64,000 nt of DNA from Chalciporus piperatus (lineage: Eukaryota; Basidiomycota; Agaricomycetes; Boletales; Boletaceae): assembly GCA_038093975.1 (NCBI GenBank), contig JBBPTG010000029.1, positions 124,001 to 188,000 on the forward strand. The letters are read 5' to 3'. The notes beneath the pieces were generated by a model. That model was not told the origin of the DNA. It saw only the letters and a program-made list of their open reading frames with translations, and made no database searches. Numbering within the stretch: position 1 is the stretch's first letter; each line of letters begins with the position of its first letter. A program made the translations under genes and the position numbers. This document shows, piece after piece, positions 34,518 through 46,779 of this stretch.

Positions 34518-36424
34518 CTATAGTTTACAGCCTCTAGACCGTCCGATAACAATCATCTGCCAAGTGGAGATCAGTGAATGATCCCATCGTTGATAAGATA
34601 GAATGGGTACAATAAGGAGGGATGAACGAATAGAAACGAACCTTGAAACCGATACGCCGTAGCTTTTCGGCATCGAGCAGAAGACGACCATCGAAGATGA
34701 ATGCGGGCTTCTTCATGTTGCGATAAACATCTTCCCAGTTGATTTCTCGGAACACTCTCCACTCGGTGGAAATCACGACAGCTTCAGTGTCCTTACAAGC
34801 TTCTAGCGATGAATTACATATCTTCACTTGCTTCTTCACTATAATAGCGTAGCGGGCCATCAGAATGTACCAAGGAATGATGGCTGTTTAAGGCACCGCC
34901 CGATTGGGCAATAGAAACAACTTACAGGTAGCAAGCGGGACGGATGAACATGCCTCTGAGAGATTCTCCCAGATCTGGTCATGCTCAACTTTGGGGTCGT
35001 AGATGTTCACATGTGCACCTTCTGATTGGAAGTCCCGGACGAGGGAGATGGCTGCCGATTCGCGCGTGTCCCCCGTGTCTGCTTTGAAGGCGAAACCAAG
35101 AACAGCAATACGCTAAGGAACGTTGAACAAAGCATTCAATATAAGGATGAACCCATTTGATGGAGCAACATCAATGTGCCGACTCACCTTTCCTGTGATG
35201 GTGTTAAACAGCGTATCAACCACTGTCTTCGAGAATCTCCTCTTCTGGTACTCGTTCATCAGCACCACCTGATTCCAATAGTTGGCAACCTCGGGAAGGT
35301 GCAAGCTCTCGCTCAGGTATACAAGGTTCAGGATATCCTTCTGGAAGCACGAGCCACCAAACCCGACAGAGGCCCGCAAGAACTTGGGCCCTATACGTGA
35401 ATCTTTCCCAATGGCATTTGCCACCTCATCGATGTTGGCGCCCGTAGCCTCGCAGATGGCCGACAGAGCGTTGATGGATGAGATTCGCTGGGCGAGCATG
35501 GCGTTCGCCGCCAACTTGGAAAGCTCAGAGGACCATAGCCCAACGGTGAGGATGCGATCCTTTCTGCGGAGGCCATCAGCACTCATCTCGATGAGATAGG
35601 ACAGCCACTAACGGAACCCAATTGGCATAGACATCTGTGAGTGCGGCACATGCAGCCTTGCCCTCGGTGGTTTCAAGGGACCCGATGAGGACTCGGTCAG
35701 GGGAAAAGAGATCGTTGATCGCAGTTCCTTCGGCGAGGAATTCTGGGTTCGAAAGGATATCGAAACGACAATTAGGTTTCGAGTTAGCCTCCAGGATAAT
35801 CCGCATCGACTCCGCAGTACGACACGGAACCGTCGACTTCTCCACCACGATCTTACTTGAGTTGGCAACGTCGGCTATGCGACGAGTGGCGAGTTCTACG
35901 TAGCTGCAAGGAACATGGTGTCAGATCTGGGATTCCAATACCAAGATTGCGACAGACGAACTTGAGATCCGCAGCGAAACCAGCACCTACGCCACTCTTC
36001 TTTGTGGGAGTATTGACACTGACGAAGATGAGGTCTGCCTCCTGGATTCCCCTGTCGACATCGGTGGAGAAGAAGAGATTGCGGTCGCGGGCTTTGCGGA
36101 CCACGTCTTCAAGCCCTGGCTCGTATATCGGTAGTTTATAGTCTGGGCTATTCCAGGCGTCTACTCGAGCCTTGTTCAAATCGACGATGGTAACTTGGAT
36201 GTGGGGACACTTGAGAGCGATGACTGCACATGTGGGGCCACCTATGAATCCAAGAGTGGCCTAGTGTGACATGTACCGTTATCATCGAACAACCTGCCAC
36301 TCACCAACATAACCAGCACCGACTACAAACGTCCATAGAGTGGCGTTAACATCTCGGTAATCGCTGAGCTGATGAAGGTCGGTGAAACGAACTTACTGCA
36401 ACAAATCTTCTGAACGGCGGGCAT
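34518..36424 (-). CDS. UDP-glucose 6-dehydrogenase, copy 2
   Basis: Eight exons from 36424 down: 36397-36424, 36305-36322, 35962-36241, 35613-35903, 35188-35563, 34926-35112, 34642-34838 and 34518-34556, giving 471 aa. The exon lengths equal those of copy 1 except for the last. All family motifs are kept, including the Rossmann GAGYVG and the catalytic cysteine in [10 protein letters not shown]. Exons 3-5 and two of their introns are almost identical to copy 1, whereas introns 2 and 5 and the last exon have diverged: copy 2 ends [12 protein letters not shown]. The reaction is UDP-glucose to UDP-glucuronate, supplying glucuronate or xylose for wall polymers or conjugates. A degraded decarboxylase gene lies about 1 kb upstream. 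Confidence 0.92.
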
Positions 36425-36490
36425 ATTGAACCGGGGTGCGGGTGGGAGAAACGAGGCGGAGAAACCTAGAGAAACCGACCAAGGTTTAGA

Positions 36491-36497
36491 TATATAA
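36491..36497 (-). promoter_or_regulatory. TATA box of UGDH copy 2
   Basis: TTATATA on the minus strand, about 70 bp before the ATG, corresponding in place to the box of copy 1. Confidence 0.5.
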
Positions 36498-37414
36498 TGC
36501 GTCCTTTATCACGATCCAGAATAGCGATGTCGACGACAATCGTACGACCGCCGTCGTCGGTGAACTGAAACTCTCCAAGTCACTCTTCGCGCCCCAAAGC
36601 CGTTCATTGTGAATTCATGCCGAGCCTTAACTCCCAGGCCAGCTGCAGACGCGAGAATTGGAATGTGCATACGGAGGTGGAAATTGGAGTGCAATACACC
36701 TGAATAGGTCAATCAGTGATCTTGACATATCACCGACGGATTCTAAAAGGTCACGTTCGTCACTTCCGCTATAAATGAACCAGAATGAGCCGCAGCGGCA
36801 TACAACACAGATTACCAATGCATGACCAGCATACCATTGATTATTGTGTAAGTCTTCTGGGTGTCCACCATTAGCAGAAAGGCCTTTCTAGAGTCGAATT
36901 TGGACTCGGAAGACATAGTTATTCCATAGCATGACTCTTCTGAGCGGCACTGCCACCAAGTCATCTAGTTGGTCAACCGAGCCGCCGGCGGGGCACGGTC
37001 AGTTGGGTGTGTGTAACGGCTTGCAAGCTCATCCTAATCGTTTATCGTGGCTACCAGGCCCGAGTAGTGCTTGCCGGAGGTGTAATGGAGGTCAGGCCGT
37101 CCGATTAGTATGGTATTCGCCCCTACTTATGTCAACTTCCTACACCTCCTTTTTCTGAGTTACATTGATTTTCCTCAATACTCGTATCGCGAAGCTCGAT
37201 GGCGCGTTTTAACCCATGCACATGCTGATTCCTCTGGGCTTGTTTAGGCACTCAGACAGCCCCTGATTTACGTGCTCCTAGCCTCATCAAAGGTGGGTAG
37301 CATTACAGATGGATGGCAGTGCGTAACACTCGGTCACGATCCCAAGATGAGCGTTGTGGTTCGTTCTCTTCAATCCGCTGACATACGTAGTACAATCTCG
37401 TACACTGACACCGG
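36498..37414. other. intergenic between pseudogene and UGDH copy 2
   Basis: No gene is recognised. Its length is close to that of the equivalent spacer at 28168-29170. Confidence 0.35.
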
Positions 37415-37860
37415 CCTCCTCTCAGGTCCAGGCAACAACGTCAACTTGGTCTCAGGACGGAACACGAGCAAATGCGTCGATCCCCCGAAATAGAACGACC
37501 CAATCTCATGCCCCTTCCCCGGGTTTGACCTCGATCTTGCACGTCGAGATCTCCCCAAGTCCGACGCCGACGAAACACACGAGCCCGATGGCTTCGCAAC
37601 CTGCGTTGATGAAATCGTGGTTGTCGGGTGCGATGGGTCGGACGTTTTCTCTGAAACGCGACGAAGAAGTCGTCCCAGGACGTGAAGCCCACGTGAGGCT
37701 GGTCGGGGTAGCATACCCACGCCTGTGCGAAAGGCACATCAAGGCTGAACCAGCCGCCCTCTGAGGTGACTGGGGCGCCATGGGAAGCTGGGGAGACGAG
37801 AAATCTGGTCCACTCGTTGAAAATCCTGTGCGTTGACGCAAATCAGCCGTACCTTGCATG
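37415..37860 (-). pseudogene. Decarboxylase (PsiD-type) pseudogene, copy 3
   Basis: Minus-strand fragments in family order and clearly homologous to copies 1 and 2 occur in more than one frame: a start with WTRFLVS, then MPFAQAWVCYPDQPHVGF, TSWDDFF, IAPDNHDFINAGCEAI, a jump to CFVGVGLGEISTCKIEVKPG, and finally EIGSFYFGGSTHLLVF. Compared with copy 2, several hundred bases are missing in the middle (including the YHRWHSPVDG block), and smaller deletions shift the frame. No N-terminal exon is visible. It lies about 1 kb upstream of UGDH copy 2, mirroring the decarboxylase 1 / UGDH 1 arrangement. Confidence 0.8.
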
Positions 37861-39079
37861 TCTTTGGCGACTTCGCCTCGGATCGAGGTTCACAGAGAGC
37901 ATCAATCAATAGATGAAAGGCTTCGTGGTTGTCGCTAGAGAATGAGCGCAGCAAGGCCGATATAGACCATAGCCTTCGAAGAGGGGTGTTAGACCTTGTC
38001 TAGACTTCAAAGAGACGGGTAACGGTTCACGGCGTTGGTCCAGGACGACAGATCCATGCTAGATGAAGAGATAAGTGGCAGATAGCATGGGTGTCGTAGT
38101 TTGGTGCCCAGAAGCGGGAGCAGATGAACCCAAAGGAGTATTACCATTACCGTAGTTAACAGCCTCCAGAGATTGTTTGGACGTTTCAGTTGGAAACGTG
38201 AAAACCAGCTGGCAGCTGACCAGAGTGACCAGTTGAACCCTCGCGTCGAATGTTTGAACGACGACTCTTTGGTTTGTCTGGAGACCACGGCTATACACGT
38301 AGGAATTAGTACAACGCTCATTCGAAACATCATGGCAGCCGGTGACAGCCCGCAAACGATAAGGCGCTTACTACCATTTTCGTTGTCGAAACAACAACAG
38401 CACGAATGGCAGTCAGTACGCGGGCTCGTTCAAATGGACATCCACAACTTGTACTTAATACAAGAAAGACGCTGCAAGAGACTCTCACCTGCATTGCACC
38501 CATGTCCCGAAGCCCTAGTCGGGCCAGTCCCAGCCAGTCCCCTTCCAACACGCTTAACAGTTGTCATGTAACCGCAACCAATCGTGACAGCAGTCGGTTG
38601 GCAGTCGGAGATGGCTCGATCAAATGCCCGACTCCGTGTCCATAAATGATATCTTGGGGATTCGTCATCACAAGGCTGAGACCAGGACACGAGGACGAGT
38701 GTTCCTTCTTCATCAAATACCAGCGACGGACGCTGTTGGACGTGTATAATAAAAGCGCAGTCTCTCACAGCCTGCTCACACTGCCAGCTCTAAAGTATCT
38801 GCGGAAGTCTACCCCATGGGATCGGGAGACTGGATGCATCAGAAAAAAAATGAATATTCCCTTTTGCGATTCTTTCCAAGAAAGGGTCGCTTTGAGTGTC
38901 AATGTACATCATTTTGGGTAAAAAACTGAGTATTTTGTCGTTTTTACCATAAAGAGATATGGTGACTGCTGATGTAATCTTGCATTTTATAACTGGGACA
39001 TCGGGTAAAATGATTTTGTACTGGAACTTGTTCGTCGCCCGTCGAGATTCTGCTGTTCAACGGTGGACAGGAAGTCGCA
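37861..39079. other. intergenic upstream of LCB2
   Basis: No gene is recognised. The last 150 bp, with AT-rich stretches around 38930-38980, probably include the LCB2 promoter. Confidence 0.35.
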
Positions 39080-41198
39080 ATGCCCTCCCCGATAGCACTC
39101 AGTCCGTCTTCGCCAGCCCCATCGATTTTCAAGAAGAAAAAGTCGCTGGGTCAACTCCCCTCCATGAAGACCGCCGCCTCCTACCTCTCCGCCGTACACG
39201 AAGCTGACTCTCGCGCTCGCGGCCACGACATCACCCCCACATCCACCCCTGCCCTATCCATGTCCTCCTCCATAACCAGCTCTTCAGAGGACACCGTTCT
39301 TCACGAATCTGACGACACAACAGGTCTCGCATACCCCCTTACCCCTCCCACTTCAGAGCAGGTTTTTACAACCGTTCACACGGAGTTTGGTCATTGCGCA
39401 AACGAGAGTTATCGCTGTACTTCGCAACATAATCCAGAAAAACCAGTCACCGAGCACGAAATCGAAGAACCCCCTTATTACATCCTCATCACGACCTACC
39501 TCAGCTACCTCATGCTCATCGTCTTTGGTCACCTCCGTGATTTTTTTGGAAAACGTTTTGCAAAGCAGTATTTCACTCATCTCATGCCATTCGATGTGCG
39601 TATTTTTCCTCGTGGTGACTCCCCGTCTGGCTCACATATACTTACCAGGGTCACGCGCCATTGAACTCTGACTTTGACTCCTTTTACACCCGTCGGCTCA
39701 AGCGCCGCATGGATGACTGTTTCTCTCATCCCGTTACGGGCGTTGCTGGACGCACGATCCTTGTCTACGACAGATACTCTGACGATTGCAACTACACTAT
39801 GACATACCCCGGCACAAAAACTCGCGCCCTAAACATCTCATCTTATAATTATCTTGGGTTTGCTCAGGCTCGCGGGGGTTGTGCCGATGCAGTCGAGGAG
39901 TCTATCAAGCGATACGGTATTTCGACTTGTGGTGCACGTTTGGAGGGTGGATCGAACGAGCTGCATGTTACGGCCGAGGCTCTCGTCGCACGTTTTGTTG
40001 GCATGGAGGACTCGTTGATCAGCTCAATGGGGTTCGCAACAAACTCCACGTTCATTCCTGCCTTGGTTGGAAAGGGATCCCTCGTAATTTCCGACGAACT
40101 CAACCACGCATCTATTCGTTTCGGTGTCAGGACCAGTGGCGCACAAGTCCGGATGTTCAAGCACAATGACATGGAGAGTTTGGAATCGTTGCTTCGGGAA
40201 GTGATCAGTCAAGGTCAACCCAAGACTCACCGTCCTTGGAAGAAGATCCTGGTCATCGTGGAGGGCTTGTACAGTATGGAGGGGAGCTTGGTTAACCTGC
40301 CGAGGATCGTCGAGCTCAAGAAGAAATACAAGGTACAATCTTTCTGTACCGATTATCTGCTTTAGTTGACGGTCGTTGGCAGTTCTACCTGTTTGTGGAT
40401 GAGGCCCACTCAATCGGTGCTCTTGGTCCTCACGGTCGTGGTGTCTGCGACTACTTTAACATCCCTTCTCGGTCGGTAGATGTTCTCATGGGAACGTTTA
40501 CCAAATCGTTTGGTGCAGCTGGAGGATACATTGCAGGCCCAAAATCTCTTATCGACGCTCTTCGTCTCCGTGGTTATTCTGGCATGCATGCGGAGGCTAT
40601 GTCACCTCCGGTCCTCACCCAGATTATCGCCAGTATGGCAAGCATTATGGGAGTCGCTCCACCACAGCTTCCATCGAAGGCGTTGTCACCTTCGAGTTCT
40701 GTTTCTACGCTCAGGCCCGCTGAAGAAGACTTACACCCTGGGATGGCACCCGCTAACGCACTTCCTTCATGGATATCCCTTCCTCCTCCCCTCGCCGATG
40801 GTTCAGAGGCACGGATGCGCATCCGTCGTCTGGCTTTCAACTCCCGGTATCTTCACTCGGGATTGAAGAAGCTTGGCTTCATCACCTACGGCCATCCATT
40901 CTCCCCCATTGTTCCCCTTTTGATCTACAACCCTGGCAAGATGGCCACTTTTGCCCGCATGATGCGCACTCGGCAAACACCGATCGTGGTCGTTGTCGTC
41001 GCCTACCCCGCTACGCCCCTCGTCACATCTCGAGTACGGTTCTGCGTCAGTTCGGCCCACACCAAGGATGACATTGACACCGTCCTCAAGGCATGTGACG
41101 AACTCGGTGACATCCTCGATCTCAAGCACGGATATGGCGAACGGTGGCCGTTGGAACAAATCATGAAGCGAAGCGTAGAACTCGTCAATAATGTTTAA
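39080..41198 (+). CDS. LCB2: Serine palmitoyltransferase catalytic subunit (LCB2)
   Basis: Three exons, 39080-39595, 39649-40332 and 40383-41198, give 671 aa. It condenses L-serine with palmitoyl-CoA, the first step of sphingolipid synthesis, as a heterodimer with LCB1 in the ER membrane. After a disordered N-terminus of about 130 aa comes a single membrane helix (YYILITTYLSYLMLIVFGHL). The alpha-oxoamine synthase fold follows, with SSYNYLGFA, YGISTCGARLEGGSNELH, DELNHASIRFG, VDEAHSIGALGPHGRG and GTFTKSFGAAGGY, where K441 is the PLP lysine. The length exceeds the usual 560-570 aa because of the long N-terminus and a Ser/Pro-rich insert of about 45 residues in the C-terminal domain (around SKALSPSSSVSTLRPAEED). 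Confidence 0.93.
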
Positions 41199-44100
41199 TT
41201 TTCCCCTTCTTTTTTTCGGCCGACCTCGACGTCTCGGGCCTCGGGCTTTCTAGAGAGCGATGGGCGATATTCTTGGATATATACATACGTTACTGCCTTT
41301 AACAAACTGACTCCGTTGTGCGCCTACTTTCCTATCCGTTCATCTTTGTCTGTTTTATCTCTCTCACTCTCACTCTCGCCTCTCTCGCTTCCTTTGTCAC
41401 TTTTACAGTAAAAACGTTGACCAAAGTATCTTCAATGCAGATAATTTATTTATCCTTAAACAGAATGCTATTTTTTACACGAAGAACGTACATGCACGCC
41501 ACCATCGATCGTACCTCGAACCTGAATTGCATACACCAAATAGTTTGGACGCTCTTCGCCGGGCTATAGTAGTTAGAGATTATACATGTGGTTGAACACC
41601 GTTCATCAGAGTTGAGTTGGGTTGCGCGAGTGCTTGAACAAAGCGCGAAGCTACCGACAGGGGGTATACTTTGAAACTGCGACACGAGGCTATCGCCTAC
41701 CTGCATCATGGATAAACAACAACCTCACCCGACGGGGGTATGCGTCAATGCGTCCTACTAACCAACAACCACGTTTCAAATATGTGAGTATCTGGACGTG
41801 TCCTATCGTCCACTGTTGGGACCAGAAACAGGCTGTAACACATGCTCGAACGACACCATAGCTATGACATGGGGAAAGTAACTTACCTACCTACCGTGAA
41901 CCCAGCGGAACGTTACAAGCTCGCTAGTAATTGTCCACTTGACGCTCTCCGACGGAAGTTGATCACCTGTGTGTGTTCAACGACATGCGAATAGTTGGCC
42001 TTGATGAGGGAAATGAGACGACAACGTATGTACGTTACCTACGCGTCGCTCCCCCGAGGCTGCCTGGACCAGGTCACTGGACTGAGAGGAGACCGACTCG
42101 GAGAGAAGCAAGAGCGTCGAAAGCATGCATAGTGAAAGCGTCGGTGAGATTTGCAGGGAGATTGAACTGAGAGCGGAAAAGTTTGAGAGAACGCAAAAAA
42201 GGGTTGAATTTAAGGAATTCTTGACACTGGTGTGTCGCCAGGAGATATACTTAAAACAGAAAGGAAAGGTCTGTTGTTCGAACATGAAGGTATTAGTTCC
42301 GAACCCACTAATTGTCCAAGCAGAATCTTCGTCAACTTGGGCCTCGCACGAGCTGCAAAGGTCTTCAGAAACGCAACGTGGAGACCGATCTGTCAGGTCA
42401 GATGAAGGGCAGGGTAAGTACTCAGTAATTCCGGACCCACCAATTGTGCAGACGTTTCGAGTTGGGGGATGATTGAGGTCTTAAGGCAGTCGGATCCAAT
42501 TCACAACGCTTGACTCATCGGCGCTTGCGTTAAGCAGCCCTTACCTTGCATTCCATTTCATTCGGATCCGAGTTCGGAGACAGTTACGAGGGAGATGTTT
42601 GGTGATGCGTCACCGATGTTTCTGATGGACGTCGAACCACCTTCATACCATACTTAGGGTTCCACACGCTCGTGACCGAAATGAAGTGGGATAAGTTACA
42701 CTTCCATTCCGGGCGTAAGATCCTAATTACTGTAATGCTTCCATCCGACGGGCGTACGACGGTGTGATCATTGATGATCTCAATGGACGGCGGCGACGAC
42801 ATCAATCAAACCCATTTGGTTTGAATAGGTTGATCGGAATCGATGTCTTCGGGAAACGACTGGAACTGAAAGCAAGAGAATACATACTCGGCTTTCAAGC
42901 TGAATAAAGACTCATCAATCAATGTAGCCTTAGGAGTACGGACATGGGATACAACAGGGATACAACTTGCCTTTGACGGGGATTGTGGGTATGATTGATT
43001 GGGACATGTATGTGATAGATCTGATAGGCTTCGTGCGGGGACTCTCCGAGTGAAGTCGCAGGGTAACGGTGGTACAAAATTCGTTAGAAGTCGTGAGTGG
43101 TGATTTAACCTTGATGCTCAAAATATGGGCGCTTTTCCGTGAAAGAGCCCACACTCTGAGCATTTTGGTTGCATGCCAGGATCCGTCGGGATTGAGTCGC
43201 ATGATAACCGAAGCAAGGTCCTCCAGGACATCGGATTTCCTAAAACCCTGTGCTGTATAGTGAACGATACATACACGAACGTTTGCGATCGACATCTGGA
43301 ATACGTATCCAAGGTCAAAATATCGAATTTGGACGGACCTACACTTATCCGTCAGCATAAGTAACATCCATTGAAATTCGAGCTGGACTCACCGCTGAAT
43401 TATATGTCGACTGTGATGCAAACAAGACCTAAAGCGAAAAGAGATAACAATCAAATACGATCCTACCCCCAATTTTGATACACGAACTCAATGACTCTCC
43501 CACCGAAGTGGAGTCTGTCTAGTCAAATGCTCGGAAACGGGCATCATGGGGACTCACCAGGGATCCCAGCCAAGAGGCAATCTTCCTCGGGTAGTTCCTT
43601 GATGAAAACGTTCTTATTAGTTCGCCGATGAAGATATACAAATCGTGGAAGAAGCAAAGAACTCACAGTGTGGATGTCGGGATTTCGGCGGCGACTCGGA
43701 TAAAGGCTTGCTCTTTGAAAGACTAAATTTGGCTCTCCAGGGTGTCTCTTCGTTGAGAATGCAAGGGACAGTCAGTCGCGATTTTTGGTTGACCCAACAA
43801 GTTCCAGCGCACGCGGGTAAAGCCGAGCCACCTTTTCCCGACTCAGCCCCGAGTCTCGACAAGAAGTAACCACAGAAACGCTTGCTTACTTATTGATTGG
43901 TTGAATTTAGCTCGTTCATCATGACTGTGGACAGCCTATTATGCTAATGTGATCGGTCTATCGTTGAGGTTCCGGGGCAGGACATCCTCGCTTCACTTGC
44001 TGCCCTGGACCTACTCCGAGTACATAGAGACGTTTAACTTGAAGATGGAACGAACCTGATTCGTACTCGCGAAAACTTTCATGGACCTTTTCGGTAAGTT

Positions 44101-44901
44101 GCGGTAAGTTGGAGGACGTCTTCATTGTTCAAGTTGGCAAGCAAAGTGGAAGCGCCAACGGTATCCAAAACAAGAGCGTGGCCAACATGACATTGGAACG
44201 AACGTATCCTCAGGATATGGTAAGTATGGCTTTCCCCCTTGCCGCTTACGCATGGACCTAGGATGATTCACGCATCCTTGACGCAGTGAGTGCTCTGTTT
44301 CATTGTCGATGTGATGCCCGCGGCGTTTACCTGTGCTTTCGGGACCATAGATCATGCAGTGTTGGATTCGGCTCATGCCCCCAACTTTTAGAGAAAATCC
44401 TGGCGCCCATCGCGTATGGTGGGGTGACAGATTTCGTGTGAGTAACGATCATCAGCCTGTAAGGAATGTTCGCTGTTTGCGAGTGCTCGATGCTAACTAA
44501 ATTGGCACAGCAAACGCTACTAGGCGTCCTTCAAGCGCTGCTGATCGATGATCCCTGATAAAGTTGTGATCATTCCCTTGCCATGTTCCACAATACAACA
44601 AGTTGGTGTTTAACACCTCACGTTGGACATTCGCTAGCCAAATCACACTGAACCAAGCCAATTGTAGTTTGGCCAAAGCCCCGAGAAGTTGTCTTTAATC
44701 TCATTCTAGTACGGGAGCGAACAGGTTTGGAATACTGGCGACAATATAGTTCATCTCGCATCCCGTTCAGTCCCAGATGGCTTGCTAACTGCATGGCGTA
44801 GGAAATCCATATCCTGACTAGCCTGGGTTGAGAATCGCGTTAAATAAGATTTGGCAAGTATAACCTCATTCTCAATTTCCTCTGCTGCCCCCGTTGCTGC
44901 G
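41199..44901. other. 3.7-kb region without a supported complete gene
   Basis: This is 3' UTR and spacer plus the possible gene remnant at 42584-43367. Short ORFs elsewhere lack recognisable domains. Confidence 0.35.
42584..43367 (-). other. Possible gene remnant of unknown family
   Basis: The minus strand contains two protein-like segments. One (43367-42930) reads VQIRYFDLGYVFQMSIANVR and ends PVKGKLYPCCIPCPYS. The other (42805-42584) starts MSSPPSIEIINDHTVV and continues SITVIRILRPEWKCNLSHF. The first matches a minus-strand segment at 48530-48600 (IDIYDLRYVFQTSIINVR). The relation in frame supports past coding. I could not assemble a full gene and do not recognise the family. Confidence 0.35.
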
Positions 44902-46332
44902 ATGGCTCAGAGCACAGTCACTGTGATCTCGAAGAGCTATGTGTTCGACCCACGTCCACATCTCCCATTCCGTATTACTGTGAAACGGTATTGGACCGGG
45001 GAATGGCCGGACTCGACAGATCATTCTAGGAATAATGCACTGACCCTCGTATTTAGCCATGCAAATGGGTATCACAAAGAGCACTGGGAGCCAACGATCC
45101 ACAGGATTTTTGATCATGAGCAGGCTTCCGGACCATCGTCCGTCAAGATCCATGATGTGTGGGCACTCGATGCACCAAATCATGGTGATGCCGCTGTCCT
45201 CAACGAAGAGGTCCTTGCTTGGGGATACAACATATGTGAGTCGTGCGTCTGCAAGCGGTCATCATTTGATGTGTTTACTCCCTTGACGTACTCTTGTAGT
45301 TTCATGGGAAGACCAAGCACGAAGTATCCATGCATTGTTGGCTGGGCTATTGACGTCGATTTCTCGAAACGTAATCTAGTCCTGGTGGGACATTCCATGG
45401 GGGCTGTTGCATTGTATGTGGTTCCTCCTGATGAATTGCGGACACTATGGGTCCCACTTTTTTCATGTTCAAGGATGCTATCTACAACATACCATCCATT
45501 TCTCAAGATTTCCTCGTTGCACCTTATTGAACCAGCCTTGCTTGGCGAGCAAGGGCAAACCTGGGGACAGTTCCTTGCTAAGAATGCGGAAAGTCGCAGG
45601 GATGTCTGGGCCAGTAAAGAGGAGGCATTGCAGGCATCAAGATCCCGACCGATACAGCGCGCTTGGGACGAACGCATCATGAGGCTATACATAGTAAGTA
45701 AGAACTCTTCGTCGTTCTTTGCTTGCCAGTGCACGTGGAGGAATGACCATCTGAAATAGGAGCACGGTCTTCGCCCTTTACCTACAAGAGAATACCCACA
45801 CCTGAAAGACGGAATGACGCTCAAGTGTACGAGAAAACAAGAAGCTGTGGGTGCGCTTTGTTTCTTCGTCTGTGAGCTGTCTGAGATTTCTGTAGGCCTG
45901 TTTTCGCGACTATAGATCGTTTGGCATCGGATACAGGCTCTTGCGACACGTGGTGAAGGACATTCCAATTCACATCGTGTATGGTGAAATAATAGATTTC
46001 GTGTAAGTAGGGAATTAGTTCATGCTGTCAGCCAGATATGCTAACAATGCTTTAACATACAGACCAGGCGAGTGGCAGGACGATGTGGTCCACGTTGCCA
46101 GTGGTTCTGGGGGTATGAAGAACTTCGCGAGCGTGACAAAGGTACCAGGAGCGGGACATCTAGTAAATCTCTTTCAAAGCTCTGACTATGATGTATCGCG
46201 CCCACTGACCCAAGATACGTGTATTATCAGATCGTCCAAACCCACCCTGATACTGTCGATGATGTTATGTGGAAGGCACTGATACATTCTCAGTCGTACC
46301 CTCGGAGCGGCGCTGCAACAGCGAAGCTTTAG
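44902..46332 (+). pseudogene. Alpha/beta hydrolase, tandem copy 1, frameshifted
   Basis: It is homologous over its length to the intact copy at 46780-48220. Exon 1 (44902-45235) has SYVFDPRPHLPFRITVKRYW, SHANGYHKEHWEP and ALDAPNHGDAAVLNEE. After a 64-nt intron (45236-45299), exon 2 reads SWEDQARSIHALLAGL and then loses frame near 45346-45352, where copy 2 has 10 more bases; VDFSKRNLVLVGHSMGAVAL continues in another frame. The nucleophile elbow GHSMG and the histidine GAGHL are still encoded. The last exon ends ATAKL, and -AKL fits a PTS1 peroxisomal signal. The break would remove the active site unless the assembly is wrong here. Confidence 0.75.
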
Positions 46333-46779
46333 GCGTAGGTAGACCGTGGGGCCCGGGCATCCTCTGTAGGCTGTACTCGTAATGGAGAAGTTTTTTTTGC
46401 GAGAGTTTTGTTCGTTGTTCCGCTGACCACCAGACCATGAGCTTGAAGCGGAGAGGGACGGTGAATCACAGCAAGCGTGACATTGACCCGAGTCATATGA
46501 ATCTTGAATTCGAAACCTCCCAGGTGTCGTGAAAAGGATCTCTTGTTTGGGCACTGTATATTTAAAACGGAATGGTGAGAGCGACACGACACGACAGAGA
46601 CGAGGAATGCATTTGGTTGCTTCAATCCGTAACAAATCCGTAATGAGACATACCCACTTATGAGCTTGGTGTATAAATAAAAAAATGCGACTCATCATGT
46701 CATTGTTAGCGAGACATTCTATCCGATTGCTACCGTCATAGAGCCCTCTGCCGTCCAGAATTTCCATCGTGTTGGGCTG
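46333..46779. other. intergenic; promoter of hydrolase copy 2
   Basis: It contains a TATA box (TATAAATA, 46672-46679) about 100 bp before the ATG at 46780. Nothing else is recognised. Confidence 0.45.
46672..46679 (+). promoter_or_regulatory. TATA box of hydrolase copy 2
   Basis: TATAAATA in an A-rich stretch, about 100 bp upstream of the start codon. Confidence 0.55.

Noticed and set aside
26182..37860. A psilocybin-type biosynthetic cluster
   Set aside because: Only the decarboxylase resembles one step. No kinase, methyltransferase or P450 partner is present, and UGDH is not part of that pathway.
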